Below are positions 40,559-53,059 of a DNA stretch of 64,000 nt, piece by piece; position 1 is the stretch's first letter, and each line of letters starts with the position of its first letter. The stretch lies in NCBI GenBank assembly GCA_023078555.1, contig CM041199.1:186001-250000 (forward strand), given 5' to 3'. This DNA is from Ulva prolifera (taxonomy: Eukaryota > Chlorophyta > Ulvophyceae > Ulvales > Ulvaceae). The notes beneath the pieces were generated by a model that was given only the letters and a program-made list of their open reading frames with translations, was not told the DNA's origin and ran no database searches. Position numbers and translations under genes: made by a program.

Positions 40559-43485
40559 ATGTTGAGGCGGTCACTTTCAATCATATCAAAACAATTAGCA
40601 AAGCAATCCGAAAGCTTTGTCTTCGGCGCGTCAGGGACAACGCGGGCTTTTGCCACCTCTAGAAGTGTATGTGCCAGGTACTGTCCCCGCGTTCGCACGA
40701 ACAATTCACTCTCAGGTTGTTCACATGCGCAAACTCCGATCTCACATTAGCAGATAGGCGTACAGGAAGTATGATCGGTCCGCTTTCGGCGACGCTGCTG
40801 TGAAGGGACTTGGCTCCAAAGAGGAATTCTTGCAGTTCTTCTACAGGCGTGCAGCGATATTCGGCGTTGCCGGAGTCACCATATACTATACCAACCTAGA
40901 AACTACTCCAGTGACGAATAGATCAAGATTGATCTTATTTCCGTCTGCGTGGGAGGCCATGCTCGGAGACATCGCTGTGAAGCAAGTGGTGAGCATTCGC
41001 TGGCCTGCGATATGCCCGGACACGTCCGGGAGCTGGCTCCAGTTCCAACCACTGAGCCTTTATGGCTCCATCTCGGTTGTTGCTATTGAAGCTGTGAGGA
41101 CACATGCCAAAATTTGTTGTTCATGCTTGAGACAATTTGTCACGCCTGAACTGGTGCAGCTACTCCCTTGCTAACCAACACAACAGCACACAGAGTCACC
41201 ATCAAGAACCAATCGTTTTCTTCTAGAGGATAAAGTCTACAAGACCTGTGCAGTAGGCACCCGGAATGGCATGCATCTGACACCATCGCTCAGCTGCAGG
41301 TTTCAAACGAGTCCATCGTGTACCCAGACGATCATCCCCGGACTCGCTTAGTCAAGGACGTCGTCTCCTCGCTATCAGAGCAAGTCCATAAGCTCGATCA
41401 CCTGCCATCGCACCTCCGCAGTATAGAATGGAAAGTCACGGTCGTCGAGAGCAAGACGATCAATGCTATGGCAGCCCCAGGAGGACGCATCATCGTCTTT
41501 GCAGGTGTGGCAATGCTCGTCCCTGCCATCTGCCATCCTGAATCCTATCTGGCCTCCTTGACATCCAGTGTCACAGTGGCCTACCCGGGTCATGTCCTGC
41601 AGTGCTGTGACAAGGGTTGGCTGCAGCTCAACAGAAGCTGTGTAGCGATACAACTGCTTCCCCCCAACTTGTACCTGCCTTCCACCTTTCACCACGTCAC
41701 CTTGCGCTGCCCTCCTGCAGCCTGTGATTTCGCTCGTGTTTCCTGACTTGCCGTTTCTGAAGTCCCCCCCCGTTACCCCCCCGCCCTTGCCTCTGTCTAT
41801 TTGTTGCTGTGCGCTCCTCTCAGCGGTACTGTTCTGAGGAGCGCACAGCCCGAGACAGTCCCGAAGAAGTCTCCTCCGCTCTACGTTGGGGCAGACTGTA
41901 GAGCTGAGACACACTGTTCTCAATCTACTGTTTGACTCCACCATTACAGTGAAATCTGTCAACATTACAACGAGTTCTGTAATTTGCCCCAGCAGCTAGA
42001 TACCCGCCCCCCGCAGTTGTGCACATACCATCCGAGCGGCACACTCCGCCCCGCCAAAGCCTCAGCCGTCTCGCATGCATTCCTGCCCACATGCGTGCAG
42101 GCATCATGGACCTGCTGACCCGCAAGGACGAGCTCGCGGCCGTCATCGCGCACGAGATGGCGCACGTGCTGGCACGGCACAGCGCGGAGAGCATGACAGC
42201 GGCCGCGGTGACGCTGCCGCTGCGCATCGCCGCCGCGCTGGTGCTCGACAGCGGCACGGGCATGTTTGACGCGATGCACACCGTGCTGGTCGCGCTGCCG
42301 GCGAGCCGCGCGGCGGAGACCGAGGCCGACGCGATCGGCATGCACCTCGCGGCGCGCGCCTGCTTCCAGCCCTCCGGCATGATCAGCATGCTCACCGTGC
42401 GCGACCCCCCGCTTCCCTCTCCTACATGGTCTGGTATTTTGCAATGGTGCTTGCCATGCCATGGCTCAAGTCCTTGTACCTTTTTCGCTGGAACGCAATG
42501 GCCTGCCTTTGGTTGCCATGCCTGGTAGTATGGTCTGGGGCTCTGCCATGCAATGGCCCGAGTCGCTACAATCAGTCATTCCCCCTCTCGAACGTGGTCC
42601 GCCTCTTTGACTCCCCTACCTCTGATCTCATGTGGCCGGCAGCACCCGACCCTCTGGCGTGATCAGAACTGCGCTGTGCGCTGTCCGCTCCTGCCCCCCC
42701 CCATGGCCACGGCAAGTGTGATCCACCCGTTCTGCCCAAGTAAACCTCTGCCTTTGACGAAGTCTCAGTTGACCGCGCCGGCACGCCGTTAGTACCTCTG
42801 CGTCGCTGCCTCGGGATTGCTGTCTGTTTGCTCTGACCTGGAGGTAGGCACATGCGAAGGGGCAATTTCCGCACACATGTTCTTCATATGCAACAGCACA
42901 AAGCATGGCGGCCGGATGTGGTCTTGCTTCACCGCCTCGGCTGGCGTCGACATGCTCGCTGGCTTCCCTCCATTTTGCGAATGCACGCTCGCAAACTACG
43001 CTTCAGTGCTGCTGCGTCACACGCAGAGAGGCAACACCACTCATGTGTAGAAACTCATGTGTAGAAATTGTGCTGTGTATAATTTGTGCTGTGTAGAACC
43101 TGTGCTGTGATTGCTGAGGCCCATTCAAGTGACAGGTCGGCCTCCAGCGCGCCACCTTCACCAGCCAAACACAACCTGCGTTCCGTCATTCGGAACTGTC
43201 GCCATGTTGCCGCTAGCGCATGCTACTGGCGAGGACCTGACAGGTGGTCGCTGTGTGTAGAAGCTGGACCACATGGAGAAGCACGCGCGGGCGGAGCGGA
43301 AGCCCGTCTTCATGCGCACCCACCCCCTCACCTCGGAGCGCATTGAGGCTGCGAAGCGCAAGGTGCCGGACGCCCGGCGGGTGATGGAGTTGTCAGAGTG
43401 CTCGCTATTCAGCAGCATCTTCGAGTGGGGCCTCGCGGGCTCCGTCGACTCGACCATCTACAGCACCGAGGACAGCTTCCGATGA
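40559..43485 (+). CDS. OMA1-type mitochondrial M48 metalloprotease
   Basis: Exons join(40559..40677, 40766..40985, 41300..41504, 42101..42396, 43261..43485), phases consistent, 354 residues. An Arg/Ser-rich presequence (MLRRSLSIISKQLAKQ) is followed by one membrane segment (AAIFGVAGVTIYY), then RSRLILFPSAWE, a typical OMA1/M48C opening. The zinc site is HEMAH (199-203) with third ligand Glu254 in ETEADAIG. NAMAAPGGRIIVFAG is the conserved strand before it. OMA1 acts at the mitochondrial inner membrane in stress-induced processing of OPA1-like or other substrates; in algae and plants its substrates are less clear. Length fits the family. The intron 4 donor is GTGCGC followed by C-rich sequence. 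Confidence 0.9.
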
Positions 43486-43706
43486 CCCTGTCCTGCCCCA
43501 GAGCCTCTTGGGCGTCTGTATGTCTTGCGACGTGTCATAAAAAAATAGATTCTGTGGGGTGCATATGGTATGTGGCAGTGATTTGTGGTACATGTATGTG
43601 GCGATGAAACCAGTCAGGAGCATCGCTGAAGGTGGCCCTGAATGATGGTGTTCACTGGGACGATGATGTGGTTGTTAGTTGAGGAGGTGTGGCTTCACGG
43701 GCGATT

Positions 43707-44080
43707 CTATGGTCGGTGTAGCTGCGAGGCATACGCGCAAGTTCTAATGCTGCCGGCGAGAATTCGATAGCACTGGCGTGATGCTCCTGCTTTCTGTTCG
43801 TCGACTTTCGAGCGATTCTCGGCTAGAAACGTGTCGTCGATTGTCGCATGGAGCACTTCTGCGGCCTGCTTCAAGGAGACTCGGTCATACTCGATCACAT
43901 ACGAGCTGAGCGAAGAAGCAAGAAAGTGTTCGATTGTTTCATGTATGAAATGTCGTGAACGCGGTCCGCGACCTCGTAGCAGATACACGTAGGTGCGCTC
44001 CTGGACAGTTCAAATAATGTAAAGCCTCAAATGGAAGCGTTGCCTGATTTGAGCGAGAGGATGTATGTAATGAGCTAAAC
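43707..44080 (-). CDS. Hypothetical small protein, antisense to MCM10 5' flank
   Basis: A minus-strand frame, probably entered at acceptor CTGTCCAG near 44,004, encodes ERTYVYLLRGRGPRSRHFIH, then ETIEHFLASSLSSYVIEYD and SLKQAAEVLHATIDDTFLA before a stop at 43,707. The text looks folded and coding. A short first exon from an ATG near 44,070 (MFSSLHTSSRSNQ) would fit if a 50-nt intron with a GC donor is used. The gene fills the space between OMA1 and MCM10, leaving very little room for MCM10 upstream exons. Family not recognised. Confidence 0.45.
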
Positions 44081-44149
44081 ATGAATGCTCTGGTAATGCA
44101 GGCGGAAAAAGAAAGTGGATCTTAGCGGCAGCGAGAGAGCGATTGCAAC

Positions 44150-46238
44150 ATGCGCTCTGTGCCCAGTACCCAACAGGCCTCTGTCTCAGATGCAAGCGCA
44201 GACCGAAGCTTATCCGTTATGGAGAGGGCGAAAATTGCTCTTGCCAAAGCAAATGCCTCCAAGAATCCCAAGCGCACCATCTCCCAAGTCCGTGCTGGAC
44301 AGTCTACAAATGAGAACAAAGCGCCCCGTACACAGCGCTGTCCTCCAGCGTCCCACCCTTTGGACCAAACAAGCAATGGTTGTAACGTATCTCTAGACAA
44401 GCGTGACGCCTCGGCACAAAAACGAACAGTTTCACAACCAAAGGCGAAGGAGGCCAAGCAGCGGAAGCCTCTGACAGAGTTTGAGAAAACATTTGGCATA
44501 TCTGAGGGCGCGCCTGAGCAGAAGAACGAAAAAGATCAGCAGCGTCTGCAAGCAATGGCTGGGGATATGGAGTGGTCATTGTTCAGTACTGAGTGCAAAC
44601 GCTTGGCAGAGCAGGTGCGCCTCCGCGCCACCGTGGCCTCCTTGCAGCAGCTTCACGTTGATCAGGCTTCTCAGCTTGATGCTCATTGCCTGACGGGTCG
44701 TGCATATCTCCCTCTCGCATCATGGTGCAGGCCACAGGCACCTGATCAGATCCCCATCACACACCCAGCCGATGAGCCTTATAATCTGCAATGCAGGAAC
44801 GCATTGAAGAGCGCATGGCCAATCAAATGAACCTCAAGGTTTCAGCATTCCACTGCAATACCTGCAATTCAACCTCAGAGTCCAGGCGACCGCAATGTGC
44901 AGGCCACGACGTGAAGAAAGTCCAGGTCTGCCATCTCCCCACATCACGACCCGCCAGCAAGACAGCCTCTCAAAGCTAAGTATGCATAGATCTGTGTCCC
45001 GTAGTGACCCTGTGCTTCCAGGCCACAGCTAGCCTTGCGTTTGTGAAAGATGTTGTGGCTTGCTGCGGCTGGAGTATGGAGATGCAGCAAGAACACTGCT
45101 CTGATTGCATCATGGTGGTGCTCCACGCATGAACCGCGTACGCCGCTGCATCGCCGACTCATTATCCCAATTCGGCCAGAAGCTGCAACCACAGCGCCTA
45201 TGTGAATAGGCGCTCGCCTGCCATTCCCAGAGACGTTCTTTCGGCTGCCTGTGCCAAGTGTGAAAGCCCCGGGGGAACATTGTTTTCAGCTGAGTCAGGA
45301 GCACCACCTGAGCAACTCCAAAATCCACTTGCGTAGCACCTGTGTTGCAATGCACATAACAAGATGTCATGCATCACGGCACATACACGACGCGCATGCC
45401 ACGCGATGGGCTGAGTTGAGCCCAGACTGCCGCTCCAGAAATGACGGCCAAAATGGCGGACGCACTCTCGCTCCGACACACTCGGGTGCAGTGTGGGAGA
45501 GTCGGGGGTGTGACCGGCGGCGCAACGTGAGTGTGAAACAAGGACGCGGGCTTGCAGGCGATAAAGCGGTGGTTCAAGTGCGGCAGCTGCGGCAACCGGA
45601 CGACGTCGGTGGCGCGCCGCTTCCCCGCGTGGCGCTGCGACCGCTGCCGCATGCAGGACTGGCAGCCCTGCAGCATGTACATCATCGGCAAGGCACGCCC
45701 CCTCTCCCCACCACAACAACACCCAGTGCCTGGTCTCACTGGCCACAAGAATGTCTTCATTTGAAGTGCACGCATGCACTGGTGGCTCACTCCTTTGGCA
45801 TGCGGTCCCGTTGGTTCGGAGTTGTCAATGTCCTCTTCAGGATACGGCTCAGTAAATTCAGATAAACGTTACTTTACATGTGTGTATGTTTGATTGCTGC
45901 AATCACACCACCACAAAACCTGTGCTGATCTCAATCTACACGACATCTTAGTCTCCGACGTGAACAACTCAGTTGTTCTGCCTCTGTGTGATCAGCGAAG
46001 GCAGCTCCTCGGCACCTCCCACCTCCTCATTCCTGGCAGCGGTGCTAGGAGGCCGATGTGTGGTTGTTGAAAGCGATTGCCGTTGGTGCGGCAACTGCAA
46101 CACAGCTATGCACGGCTGTAAGCTCAGCCCTGGTGCTGCCTACAGGACAAGGTGGCAGAGGTTGAGAATGAGGTGTACGGCTACGCGGATTCCTCCCTCC
46201 TGAAGGTCAGCGGCCCGGACTTTGACACACGGCTGTGA
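44150..46238 (+). CDS. MCM10 replication factor, C-terminal region only
   Basis: Exons join(44150..44614, 44797..44925, 45558..45687, 46001..46041, 46146..46238), 285 residues. The two zinc elements of the MCM10 C-terminus are clear: FHCNTCN with CAGH (Cys175, Cys178, Cys189, His192), and KRWFKCGSCGNRTTS with RCDRC (Cys206, Cys209, Cys225, Cys228). Upstream text ERAKIALAKANASKNPK and PLTEFEKTFGI is also MCM10-like. MCM10 activates the CMG helicase and binds DNA and polymerase alpha in the nucleus. The central OB-fold and first zinc finger, normally N-terminal to this, are missing: ATG 44,150 follows only 660 bp after OMA1. Junction 3 needs a GC donor (G|GCAAGG) to keep frame. Confidence 0.8.
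45824..45878 (+). repeat. About 50-bp dispersed element, copy 2 (MCM10 intron 3)
   Basis: Starts GTCAATGTCC, then GGATACGGCTCAGTAAATTC and GTTACTTTACATG. It lies in intron 3 of MCM10 in sense orientation. Confidence 0.85.
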
Positions 46239-46967
46239 CGTTCGCAGTGCGCATGCTGCGCCACTCCCGTGTCCGATGGATGGATGGGTGGGTGGCACGC
46301 AGAACACTCCGTGCAGCGGATGGCTTGTGCTTTGCTGCACCAGCTAACGGACTCCCACTGCGCATCCCCAGAGCATGCCGCCGCTCACAGCAGCACGCAC
46401 CATCGAGCGAAGCGTGGCGCACGTCGGGCTGGGCCACGCTGAGGGTGCCTCGGTTAGGGCTCTCTTCTGATGCTGGAAGCCGCATGAATTGATCGTTCAG
46501 TGCGTGGCGTGCTTAGGCGGTGGCGGGTCGCATGTCTCAGGAGTCGGACATGCCGTTGCGGTTGCGGCCGACTGCTGTGGAGTTGTAGCCCCAGGGATGC
46601 GGTCGTTGTCGTTGGTCCGAGTTGCTTGGCCCGAGCTGTGACTTATTGAGCCTTTCGCAGGCCATTCAAGGGCCGCTTATGGCATCATGCACAATTCTTT
46701 ACGATTGGTTAGGTAGGCACAGTACGTAATTATGCTTGCACGTCAATGTCCAATAGGACACGGCTCAGTAATTTCCGAGTTACTTTACTTTACATACATG
46801 GTCAGGACCTGTATAGCCACAGAATAGCAGTATTGAAAGCGCCACACGTTGCATCTCATTGCGTGGTGCCTGTTCCAGGTGTTGTGACGCTGTCTGCATC
46901 ATGTACCTCTGTTGGAGATATGATTGTATGCAACCAAGCACACAACAAGGTATTGTGTGGGTGAAAC
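46239..46967. other. Intergenic region after MCM10 with element copy 3
   Basis: MCM10 and the next minus-strand gene converge here. No exon is seen. It contains copy 3 of the 50-bp element at 46,742-46,795 and a short direct duplication-like GGATGGATGGGTGGGTGG near 46,278. Confidence 0.45.
46742..46795 (+). repeat. About 50-bp dispersed element, copy 3
   Basis: Starts GTCAATGTCC and contains GGACACGGCTCAGTAATTTC and GAGTTACTTTACTTTAC. Same orientation as copies 1 and 2, in sequence between convergent genes. Confidence 0.85.
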
Positions 46968-47488
46968 TTGCCTTGAATCAACTGTGCTTGCTTCAGAGAT
47001 TGTGCTTGAATCAGATTTGGAAAGCTGTGCCTCCTTCTCGGAGACATACTGTGAATCGTACTGAGCGATGGCTGCCTGCCGCTTGCCAAGAGAGAGGCCG
47101 GCGGAAAACTGCACAATGTGCGCACATTGAAGCAAACATGCACCTTCAGATGCATTGCCCTCAATGAAGCCAATCTGATTCTGCTGCATCCACGTTCCAT
47201 ACTTCCAAAATCCGGAACAAGGAATACTGGGCAAATGCAACATCACAGGGAGTTCAGAAGGGAGGAATGGGATTTTTGGGAATGTTTGAAACCGGACAGC
47301 ATGGGCTTCACACGGCCTGCTTCATCCCATGGTGTTGTGGTTTCATGCATCATGCAGGAACACACACTTGTAAGTATGCTGTGTACCACGTGTAGTCTAT
47401 CTGTGAGGCGCTGGAGATGCTGCAAGTCAAATACCAGCTCCAGGGCAGGCATAATGCATTGCAGCAAGGGTGAAATGCCAGACTGGTG
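46968..47488 (-). CDS. Hypothetical helical protein (internal exons)
   Basis: Two phase-0 minus exons fit each other: 47,366..47,488 (LLQCIMPALELVFDLQHLQR; LTDRLHVVHSILTS, donor GTGTGT) and 46,968..47,108 (FSAGLSLGKRQAAIAQYDSQ; SEKEAQLSKSDSSTISE). The second exon may instead end three bases earlier at AAG|GCAAGT, a GC-type donor. A 5' exon probably lies at 47,650-47,750 (LQELVDGQCPS before GTATGTGG), and the 3' exon was not identified. Helical first part and a Ser-rich second part; family not recognised. Confidence 0.45.
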
Positions 47489-47900
47489 CTGCACCACCTC
47501 GACACAGCTGATCGTCATTAAACAAGTGCATGCAACTGACACTTGTTGCAAAGGTACTCTGACTTGCTAATTCCTGACAGACAGATCCATATTTCTTTCA
47601 GCTGAAGCCACACAGCAGTGTGACCACATCTCAAGAGGCATGTAGTAAGAGCGCCACATACTGGCTTGGGCACTGGCCATCCACCAGCTCCTGCAAATCC
47701 GCTACTCCAGCGTTTGGCCAAACCTGCGTGCCATGAAAACAGCAGCTGCCGCCATGCAAGCTGCAGAATGATTAAGCAACGCTACTCTCACCCCAGTTCT
47801 GCCTACGTGTGTCATTCAAGGCAGGTGCAATCATGCAGAACAACCTCTACACTTTGCTGCACCTGCCAGGCCTCGCATGTGCTACCACCCCCACCTCCAA

Positions 47901-50900
47901 TCACTTCTCATCTGGCCACGGCGCAAACTCTGAAGCCAGCATCCAGTCCACCGCATTGTCGCACACCCGCAGCATCTCATCCACATGCTCCTCTACGATC
48001 CCATCAATCACCTGGTCTGCAGCGGCCTCAACCATCGCCACCACGTCCACCTCCCCCAGCTTCGGCCCCTGCCCGCCAGGCCCCCCATGCCCCACCGGCA
48101 GCCCCATCATCGGCCCCGTCACCACCGCGGCTGCAACCGCAGCCGCGCTCCCAATTCCATTCGCGGCCGCAATGCTGGCGTTGCGCGCCTCTCGCCGCTG
48201 CTGGATGCGGCGCCGTTCCTCCAGAATGCGCTCCACGTCATCAACTGTCAGCGAGCCCGGGCGCTCCACATGCTCCGGCGCGCCTCCGCCACCACCACAG
48301 CGTGCATGTCCACCCTCCCAGTCACGCGCACCGCCGCCAGCCCCCGCACTCCGCTCGTTAACACCAGAAAGCGGATTGATCGCGGCGCTCGGGTGCGACT
48401 CGATGCAGTCCTCTTCCACTGGCGCCCCTGCGCTGCTGCCATGCTCCTCTGCACAACTACGGTGCTCGACGCGTCCAGCGTTCTCGCCGTCAGCAGAGCA
48501 CTGCGAACTCGATCGGCTGCGCCCGGTTGGCCCACGGCCTGCGTCCCCTGGTGCACGGGGCTCATGCGGCGGCGGCCCTGTGCCTGACTGTTGCCGGCCA
48601 AGAGAGAATGTAGATCCAGAACCGCCACGGCCCCCTCGGCTGTCATCCTCGGCAGCCTCCGTCTCACAGCCCCCGGTCAAGCCCGGCGACTCGCGGCCGC
48701 AGCGGGGCGCAGGCTGCAGGCCGCGGCGACCCGCCAGGCTGCTGCCAGCACCAGAGCCGCTGCTGCGCCGCGATGAGCCGCTGTCGGAGTCATTGTCGCT
48801 GCAGTCCTCGCGCGGCTCCCCCCTGGCCGTGAACCACTTCGCGTAGATCTGCTGCTCCGCGGCCTCGATCCGCGCGAGCCGCTCGGCGAGCTCTGGCGCG
48901 GCGCGTGGTCGGGCGTCCTGTCTGCGTGGCGAACGTGGCGGCGGCGGCGATGCCTGGCTCGGTGCCCGGCTCGTGCGGCGGCTGTCGGCCGTCTCCGACG
49001 CGTCCAGCCGCAACGTTAACGTGTGGACGCGCTGCTCGAGCTCCTGTAGCCGCTGCCAGGCCTCCGCTGGGGGGCTTGGGGAGCGCCGCCGTGGAGGTGC
49101 GACGTCCCCGGTGCTGGACGGCTCCGGTGGATCCTCCGGCCCTGCACACAAGGATGCCCTGTCACTCAGTCGCGACGAGTATACTGATCCGCCCGACTTG
49201 CGCATGGCTGTTGCAGCTCAAGGGGAATGCAATGTCCTCTGCCCTCCCAAACCACGACAACCCCTGTCCATTGCTTACACCGGTCATGGAGCAACATGGA
49301 GCTATGATAAGCTAACAATTGGCACATTTTTTCTTGAAGGAAACCTACGACTTCAAACAGCGCCGCCACAGCTGACCAAACACAGGTGATATGGTAGCAC
49401 AGGAAGAGCCGCACTATCCTTGCGCATCTCCTTCCTCGCAGCCTCAGCGAGCTCGCTCTCAAGTGCCGCGACCGCCGTCTGCGCCTGCTCCCACTCCCCC
49501 GCCTCCTCCGGCCGCTCCTCCTCCGATTCGGACACATCGGATGCCTCCGACTCCTCCGCGCCCAGTGCGAGAGACAGCCCTGTCTCCTCGCCTTCAAGCA
49601 GCGGGTCGTCTGCCCCCTCCGTCATCGCCCGCCACGCGGCCGCGTTCATGTGCGCCTGCCGTCGGCCGCGGCCACGGCCGGCCCCGGCGCCACGGTGGAC
49701 GTCCCGTGGGCCGCTCCGGTGTGCCGCATCTCGCTCCCTCTTCCCACGAGCCACCTGCGCCTGCAGCGCTCCCGGCCGTGGCCGGGCACGCTCGTCGCTC
49801 CAGCCGCCGATCGGAGCGACCCCGCGTTTGCCCCGCCCGGCCCCCGCGGCCGGCGGCATCACATCTGCGTTCCACTCGGGCCGCCGCGAAGGCGCGTGGC
49901 CTCTCCCGCGGGGACCTCCTGGTCCTGCGCCACGTCCCCCTGGAGGCTGCAGATCCTTCACTGACAAAAAGCCACGCCACCCGTTCGCCGTCTGCGGCAT
50001 TGCAGACGTACGGCGAGGCGGCGGAGGAGGAGGGGGTGGCTGCGCCGTCCTGCTGCGCCGCTCCCTCCACCCACTCTGTTCATCAGCCTTGGCACCACGG
50101 CCACCATGCTCATGGCGCACCCTGTCACCCAGCCTATCTGATGCAGTGGCCGTGGCAGGGCCCGCCGCAGCTGCCGCGGTGGTCGTTGCCGCGATGGACG
50201 AGACGATCTGACTCAGCACGGACTGCACGACGGGGTGCTGCACCGCTTCAAGGCCACCATCACCAGCAGCGTGGGCCGGCGGTCGTTGGACGCCCTCCCG
50301 CGGTGCAGCTGCAGAAGCATCTCCCCAACGCTCCGGCCTCATTGTCCGCGTCCCGGCAGGCCCAGCCGGAGTGGGGCGCTGGCTGGGGATGCTTGCTGCC
50401 TCCATACGCGCTGACGCGGGCAACCCAGCCGGTGCATGCGCGCTGGAATGCGGGGCAAGTCCATGGGCTGCCTGGGTGTCCGGGCACAAGCCCCGCCGCT
50501 TCCGAGTCTCCGCAACGGCGTCCAGGAGCTCCCGCACCGCCGTGTGCACGCCGGAGGCATCGCCACGCTGTTCACCAGACGTTGGAAATGCATGAGGGGC
50601 ATGCACTGAAGCCACCCCTGCACCGCCATGTGGCGCATTGGCATCTGAGGTGCTGCGCTGTGCCGCTGCACCGGCGGGGCCGTGGGAGACATGCGAGGCA
50701 TGGGCGGTGGGCGCAGCATGCGTAGCACTCTGCGGGGCGGCCCGGCCGTGTGCGGAAGCTGCATGCATCGTCGACGCGGACGACACCTGGAACGGGTCCC
50801 GCGCAGCGGGCCCTCGAGGCTGCGCAACCGCCTGGGCACCATGCATAAAATCGGACGGCGTGCGGGATCGCCCTCCAGAGGAAGAGTGCTGGGGCGCTTG

Positions 50901-53059
50901 CGCAGACGTGATATCTGTGAGGCCCTGCAGGCTCGCCCGTGGTGCTGCGGCAAGCCCGCTCGCGGCAGCTTGCGACGACCGGCTGCTGAGAGTCACACTC
51001 GCAGCTCCAGCGGCCGAGCGGCTGCTTCTGTGCACGGCGAAACCGGCGGGTGCATGCAGCGGATGGGCATCTGCCGCTGCCACAGGGTCGTCAAAGGGTG
51101 GTGGTTGGGGGACTGGTGTGGCGCCGTGGCTGTGTGGCGCGTGTGGCTGGGGTGGGGAACACTCAGGCGCAGGGAACGGGGAGTCGCATCGGGAGGTGAG
51201 AGAGGAGCGGGCGGGGCTGCTGCGGTGCTGCAGGACACGCTTCGACAGGGCAGACAGCTTCTCCTGTTGAGCCCGCAGCTGCGCCGCCTGCTGGCGCATC
51301 GTCGAGTGCAGCTGCGTGCTCTGCTCTATGAGCTGTGCAGTGGTCGGACTTCGGGGTCCGTGCAGAGGGGGATCCTCGGGAGCCAGAGGAAGTTGTGCAC
51401 CTGGTGTTGACGATCTGCACAGACCATCAACTTGCGACACATCTATGGGACACAGGAGGTGGTAGCAAATGTTGTATCGCTTTGAGGTTGACCTCCGACT
51501 GGGAGATTTCAGAGTATGTGCAGGTGCATTCGGAGATGGAAAGGTCACAGCAAAGAAATGACTCTCAGGTGTGACTGGGCGGCACAACAGTTGAGAAACA
51601 AATGTCACATCATAAGATGATGTGATGTGACTGCTAGGATGTCAGAGGCAGCAAAATTAAGGATGAGTCACTCCATGGATGCTGCGAGCACATGCTCATC
51701 ACTTACTGTATTGTATCAGTGCTGGGACAGCTACTGTGCGCTGGCTTCTTGCATCGGTGTGCAGAAGAAAATGGAAGCCGTGGAATCGAGTACGCAGACT
51801 TATTGCGCTGGAATGAAATGCAGAACGCACAAGATGCAAAATCAACTGCTTTCGTACCTGTGCATACTGGGAAAAGGTAAAATCAGGTTGATGGAAATGA
51901 ACACACGCCCACGATTCACAGCTGCCTCGTTTGTTTGTTTTGCCAGATGAAATAAGAGCATACAGCAGTGAACAACAACCCAATAACAGCCTTCCAGGAC
52001 TCTGCTATTCAAGGCACATAACCGTGTGGTGCAAGCATCAGCTCTCATAACACAACGGTCACCGAAACGCCAACAACTAGGCGTCGCCAGCTGCCAACAG
52101 AGGTCCCTCAGCCACCAGACGTGAGGTAATGTACAGCTCCAGAAACAGGGATGACTGCCTGGGCACACTGTGCCACAGACGGACTTCAGGGAAGATGGGA
52201 TCTGGCAGCTGAGGGACCCAAGATGGCAGCGTGGCAGCAGATTTACTGCTTCTCTCGTATAAAATTTGCATCATCTGCTTGCACCAAACCATGAGAATTC
52301 AAGATCATACGTGGATCTGCATTTAACACAGGCAGCACTGCCGGACAACAAAGGGCCTGCACCGGAGACTGCGAAACTAGAGACCACACAATCAACATGC
52401 ATGTTTAGGCCGTGAACCCACTTGTGCAGCAAGCACTGCACTGGGCAGGAGATTTGACGATTGGTATCAACAGCTGAGCAGCTGAAAATTTTCACTCCGC
52501 CAGAGTGCTCTACAGATATGCTCAGAACAAGGTTGATGGATCTTACAAGTATCTGAGATGGGAGAAGTTTACAGACGTGAATGGACATACCTAATCTCTT
52601 CTGCGTGACCCTTTTTGTCTTGCCCTGATTCGGAGGTGGTACAGCTCCCTGGTGTGTCAGCCTTGCGATCTCCAGCAAATATGCCATCGTCAACGGCCTG
52701 CTCCGAGCAATCAGCGGTCTGAAACTCTCCAGGAACACCGCTTGGGTACATGCTTTTGGGTACTGAGCCTGCAGTGCGCAACTCCTGATGAAACATGCAC
52801 ATTTAGGAAGCCGACCGACAGCACCATTCGAGTAGTACGCGCAGAACGTGGGAAGTAACGTGCCCTGTGGACTAAGCGCAAAATGGTTGGATTGGCCGCT
52901 GTCTCTCCGTGCGCCCTTTGACGGCGTTCCGAGCTTCTCCTTGATCCAGGCACGATAGTCCACTTGCGTTCCGTTTGCTTTGACTTCCTGATACTCGCTG
53001 GTCAGGTCTGCCAAAAGCGGCTCTTCCCGTAGAATGGCTGATACACGCGCGGCTGCCAT
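47901..53059 (-). CDS. Very large low-complexity coiled-coil protein
   Basis: The last two exons are firm: 49,415..51,414 and 47,901..49,141 (complement), phase 1 at the shared junction (donor GATA|GTGCGG), together about 1,080 residues. The first has a coiled coil (LIEQSTQLHSTMRQQAAQL), then long Ala/His/Pro/Ser-rich sequence, an RG-rich patch and an acidic coiled-coil end (QTAVAALESELAEAARKE). The second has LQELEQRVHTLTLRLDASE, a Gly/Ser-rich linker, VDDVERILEERRRIQQRRE and a conserved-looking end (DEMLRVCDNAVDWMLASEF). A first exon starts at ATG 53,059 (MAAARVSAILREEPLLADL; WIKEKLGTPSKG); exons between 51.4 and 52.9 kb are unresolved. Possibly a scaffold or centrosome/flagellum-type protein, but that is a guess. 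Confidence 0.55.

Noticed and set aside
47666-48846. Long plus-strand ORFs (231 and 345 codons)
   Set aside because: They mirror the low-complexity minus-strand exon 47,901-49,141, which has matching splice phase with its neighbour and coiled-coil text.
49391-51410. Plus-strand ORFs of 444, 263, 242 and 210 codons
   Set aside because: Shadows of the 2,000-nt minus exon 49,415-51,414.
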